Source of the DNA: Siderastrea siderea
Taxonomy: Eukaryota; Cnidaria; Anthozoa; Scleractinia; Rhizangiidae
DNA length: 64,000 nucleotides
Assembly: GCA_964030785.1 (NCBI GenBank)
Contig: OZ034979.1
Span: 12,818,583-12,882,582, forward strand
Reading direction: 5' to 3'
The notes beneath the pieces were generated by a model. That model was not told where the DNA came from, searched no databases, and was given only the letters and a program-made list of their open reading frames with translations. The translations under genes were made by a program, and so were the position numbers. How positions within the stretch are numbered: position 1 is the stretch's first letter; the number at the start of each line of letters is the position of its first letter. This document shows, one piece after another, positions 62,519-64,000 of this stretch.

Positions 62519-63732
62519 GGTGGCTCCCTAGAGTTTCTACAAAAGTGACTATACGAACTGACAAGACTTAGAAAAGAAACTCTAGTTCTGTTGTCTTGGA
62601 ATCTTTGTTCCTGAGATTTACCAGTAAGGTTACCAACATAATTACCCTTATTTTTCAGATTTTGCTTCTCAGGCATAGGCCACTGTCATGGCAACAAAAC
62701 ATCTAAAGAATGACAGATATTTGCCATTAATTCATCTTTTTTCTTAAATATTTCTATTTTCCCTCAGTTAAATCTTTTTAAACTTTCCTGTTTTGTGAAA
62801 ATGAATTTGGCTAACAGTTTGCAGGGGAAAAAATATGGGGTCGTTCAGACGGATTCACCGATATCACGTGACTTCTTATTTTTAACCATTAGAATGAATT
62901 GCTCTGACAGAATTTTTCCAAAAAATAACATGTGAAAGGTAGCATTAGTATCTCAAAACATGCAAGATTTAAAAAAAAATTACCAAAGGAAACGTGAGAA
63001 AATTCACCGTTAACTTTGCTTTTTTTAAACCATCTGAATGCAATGGTCACACAGCACAACTCCGCAGTATGGACAGTACCTTACGCATGCGCACAGCCGT
63101 ATCACCCGGGCAGTGGCAGCCATGGAGCGCTGTTTCGTCCTTGTTAGGACTCATCAGCATGGCATAGCCAGGCGTAAGGGTCTCACAGAAGATCATCGAC
63201 CCCGCTGTTTACTGCCGAGGCGAGTGCAGAAGCACTCCTTTAAGCGCAAGCTCCACAGTGTAAATGTGGTAGCTGTGGCTGCGACCATACAAGGTGATCC
63301 ACACTCCATACGCATTACCTAGACTGTCTTGCACGGTCGCAACCACAGCTACCACATTTACACTGTGGAGCTGGCGCTTAAAGGAGTGCTTCTGCACTCG
63401 CCTCGGCAGAAAACGGCGGGGTAGATGATCTTCTGTGAGACCCTTACGCCTGGCTATGCCATGCTGATGAGTCCTAACAAGGACAAAACAGCTGTCCATG
63501 GCTGCCACTGCCCAGGTGATATGGCTGTGCGCATACGTAAGGTACTGGCCATACCGTGGAGTTGTGCTGTGTGACCATTGCATTCAGATGGTTTATTTTG
63601 CTTTTTTTGGCTATGCTGACATCATAAAATGTCAGGAAAATCTTACAATTTCATGTGAGCGAGCGCAGATTCGCAGATTACTACAGCTCACATCATCAGC
63701 GCGCACGGTCATAAAAACTATTGGAAGCCACC
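62519..63732. mobile_element. TTAA-flanked non-autonomous element, 1214 bp
   Basis: Starts GGTGGCTCCC after TTAA (62515-62518) and ends GGAAGCCACC before TTAA (63733-63736). Ends are inverted over about 10 bp with one mismatch. The TTAA site suggests Kolobok or piggyBac relatives. It contains the palindrome at 63027-63594. Confidence 0.6.
63027..63594. repeat. 568-bp palindromic foldback element
   Basis: AAACCATCTGAATGCAATGG at the left pairs with CCATTGCATTCAGATGGTTT at the right, and pairing runs through about 270 bp per arm to a short centre near 63290-63335. Open frames on both strands mirror each other and are not genes. Confidence 0.85.
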
Positions 63733-64000
63733 TTAAGAGAATGTATGGGAAGTTGCCCCCCCCCCCCCCCCCCGAGTCTGAAATTAATTTATTGAATGGA
63801 CAGGGAACAGTGTTTACTCTTCCCCTTTCAGGTGTCACTTTAAACTGTTTTCCAAAAATATATAGAGAAATGGACACAAAAAAGTGAAACTCAACGAACA
63901 TACTCACCTTTAAACAGTCGATTTTGGACCTTGAAGGCATCGGAGCTAATTGAGTCGGGCGCCATAACCTCACACAACGTAACCGCCTTCTCGTTCATAT
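63733..64000. other. Unassigned DNA with a poly-C tract
   Basis: A run of 17 or so C residues at 63757-63773. No gene seen. Confidence 0.4.

Noticed and set aside
63038..63583. Pair of similar frames on opposite strands
   Set aside because: Direct consequence of the 568-bp palindrome.

Overview
This is eukaryotic, AT-rich genomic DNA with GT-AG introns and very many transposable elements. The mix of families (Kolobok/Mutator-like, PIF/Harbinger, piggyBac, hAT, DIRS, Gypsy, LINE and a Polinton) suggests an invertebrate, most likely a cnidarian such as a coral or sea anemone. That assignment is inference. I see no complete host housekeeping gene. The window is essentially a nested transposon cluster.

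Layout. 1-139 is the end of an exon of an unidentified gene. 682-6842 is a TTAA-flanked DNA transposon with an apparently intact three-exon transposase on + and a small three-exon gene on -. 7630-8502 holds LINE and Gypsy fragments. 8503-27627 is a 19.1 kb Polinton (Maverick/adintovirus-type element) inserted in the Gypsy fragment with a 6-bp target duplication GAGTAC. The Gypsy 3' end and LTR resume at 27634-28287. 28802-34340 holds decayed piggyBac, SWIM/PHD and DIRS remnants. 34542-34763 is a foldback MITE. 35690-36447 is a decayed Rep/NS1-like ATPase gene. 39380-44430 is a hAT gene split by a 3.9 kb PIF/Harbinger element (40019-43926, TSD TTA). 44648-54311 is a 9.7 kb giant inverted-repeat element whose right arm carries a 1.28 kb insertion (TSD CCGG). 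54892-56796 and 61524-62236 are two copies of one CAGGG-ended family, the first carrying a truncated LINE. 62519-63732 is a short TTAA element containing a 568-bp palindrome.

The Polinton is the main object. It encodes a protein-primed DNA polymerase, a chromodomain integrase, a packaging ATPase, an adenain-type protease, a major capsid protein, a penton-like protein, a fibre-like protein, a pVI-like protein with Gly-Gly sites, a PPxY protein, a phospholipase A2 and several zinc-finger proteins, plus a BRO-N/VRR-NUC/zinc-finger protein. Its genes carry compact promoters abutting the start codon, in two visible classes: TCTAA...ATATAA for virion genes, and an ATATC...ATAGTATA type for replication and regulatory genes. 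A VLTF3/TFIIB-like zinc-ribbon gene could serve this promoter system. At least three lesions (a frameshift near 17.6 kb, a missing protease ATG near 17.8 kb and a frameshift at a 14-bp palindrome near 18.83 kb) suggest that this copy is recent but no longer fully intact.
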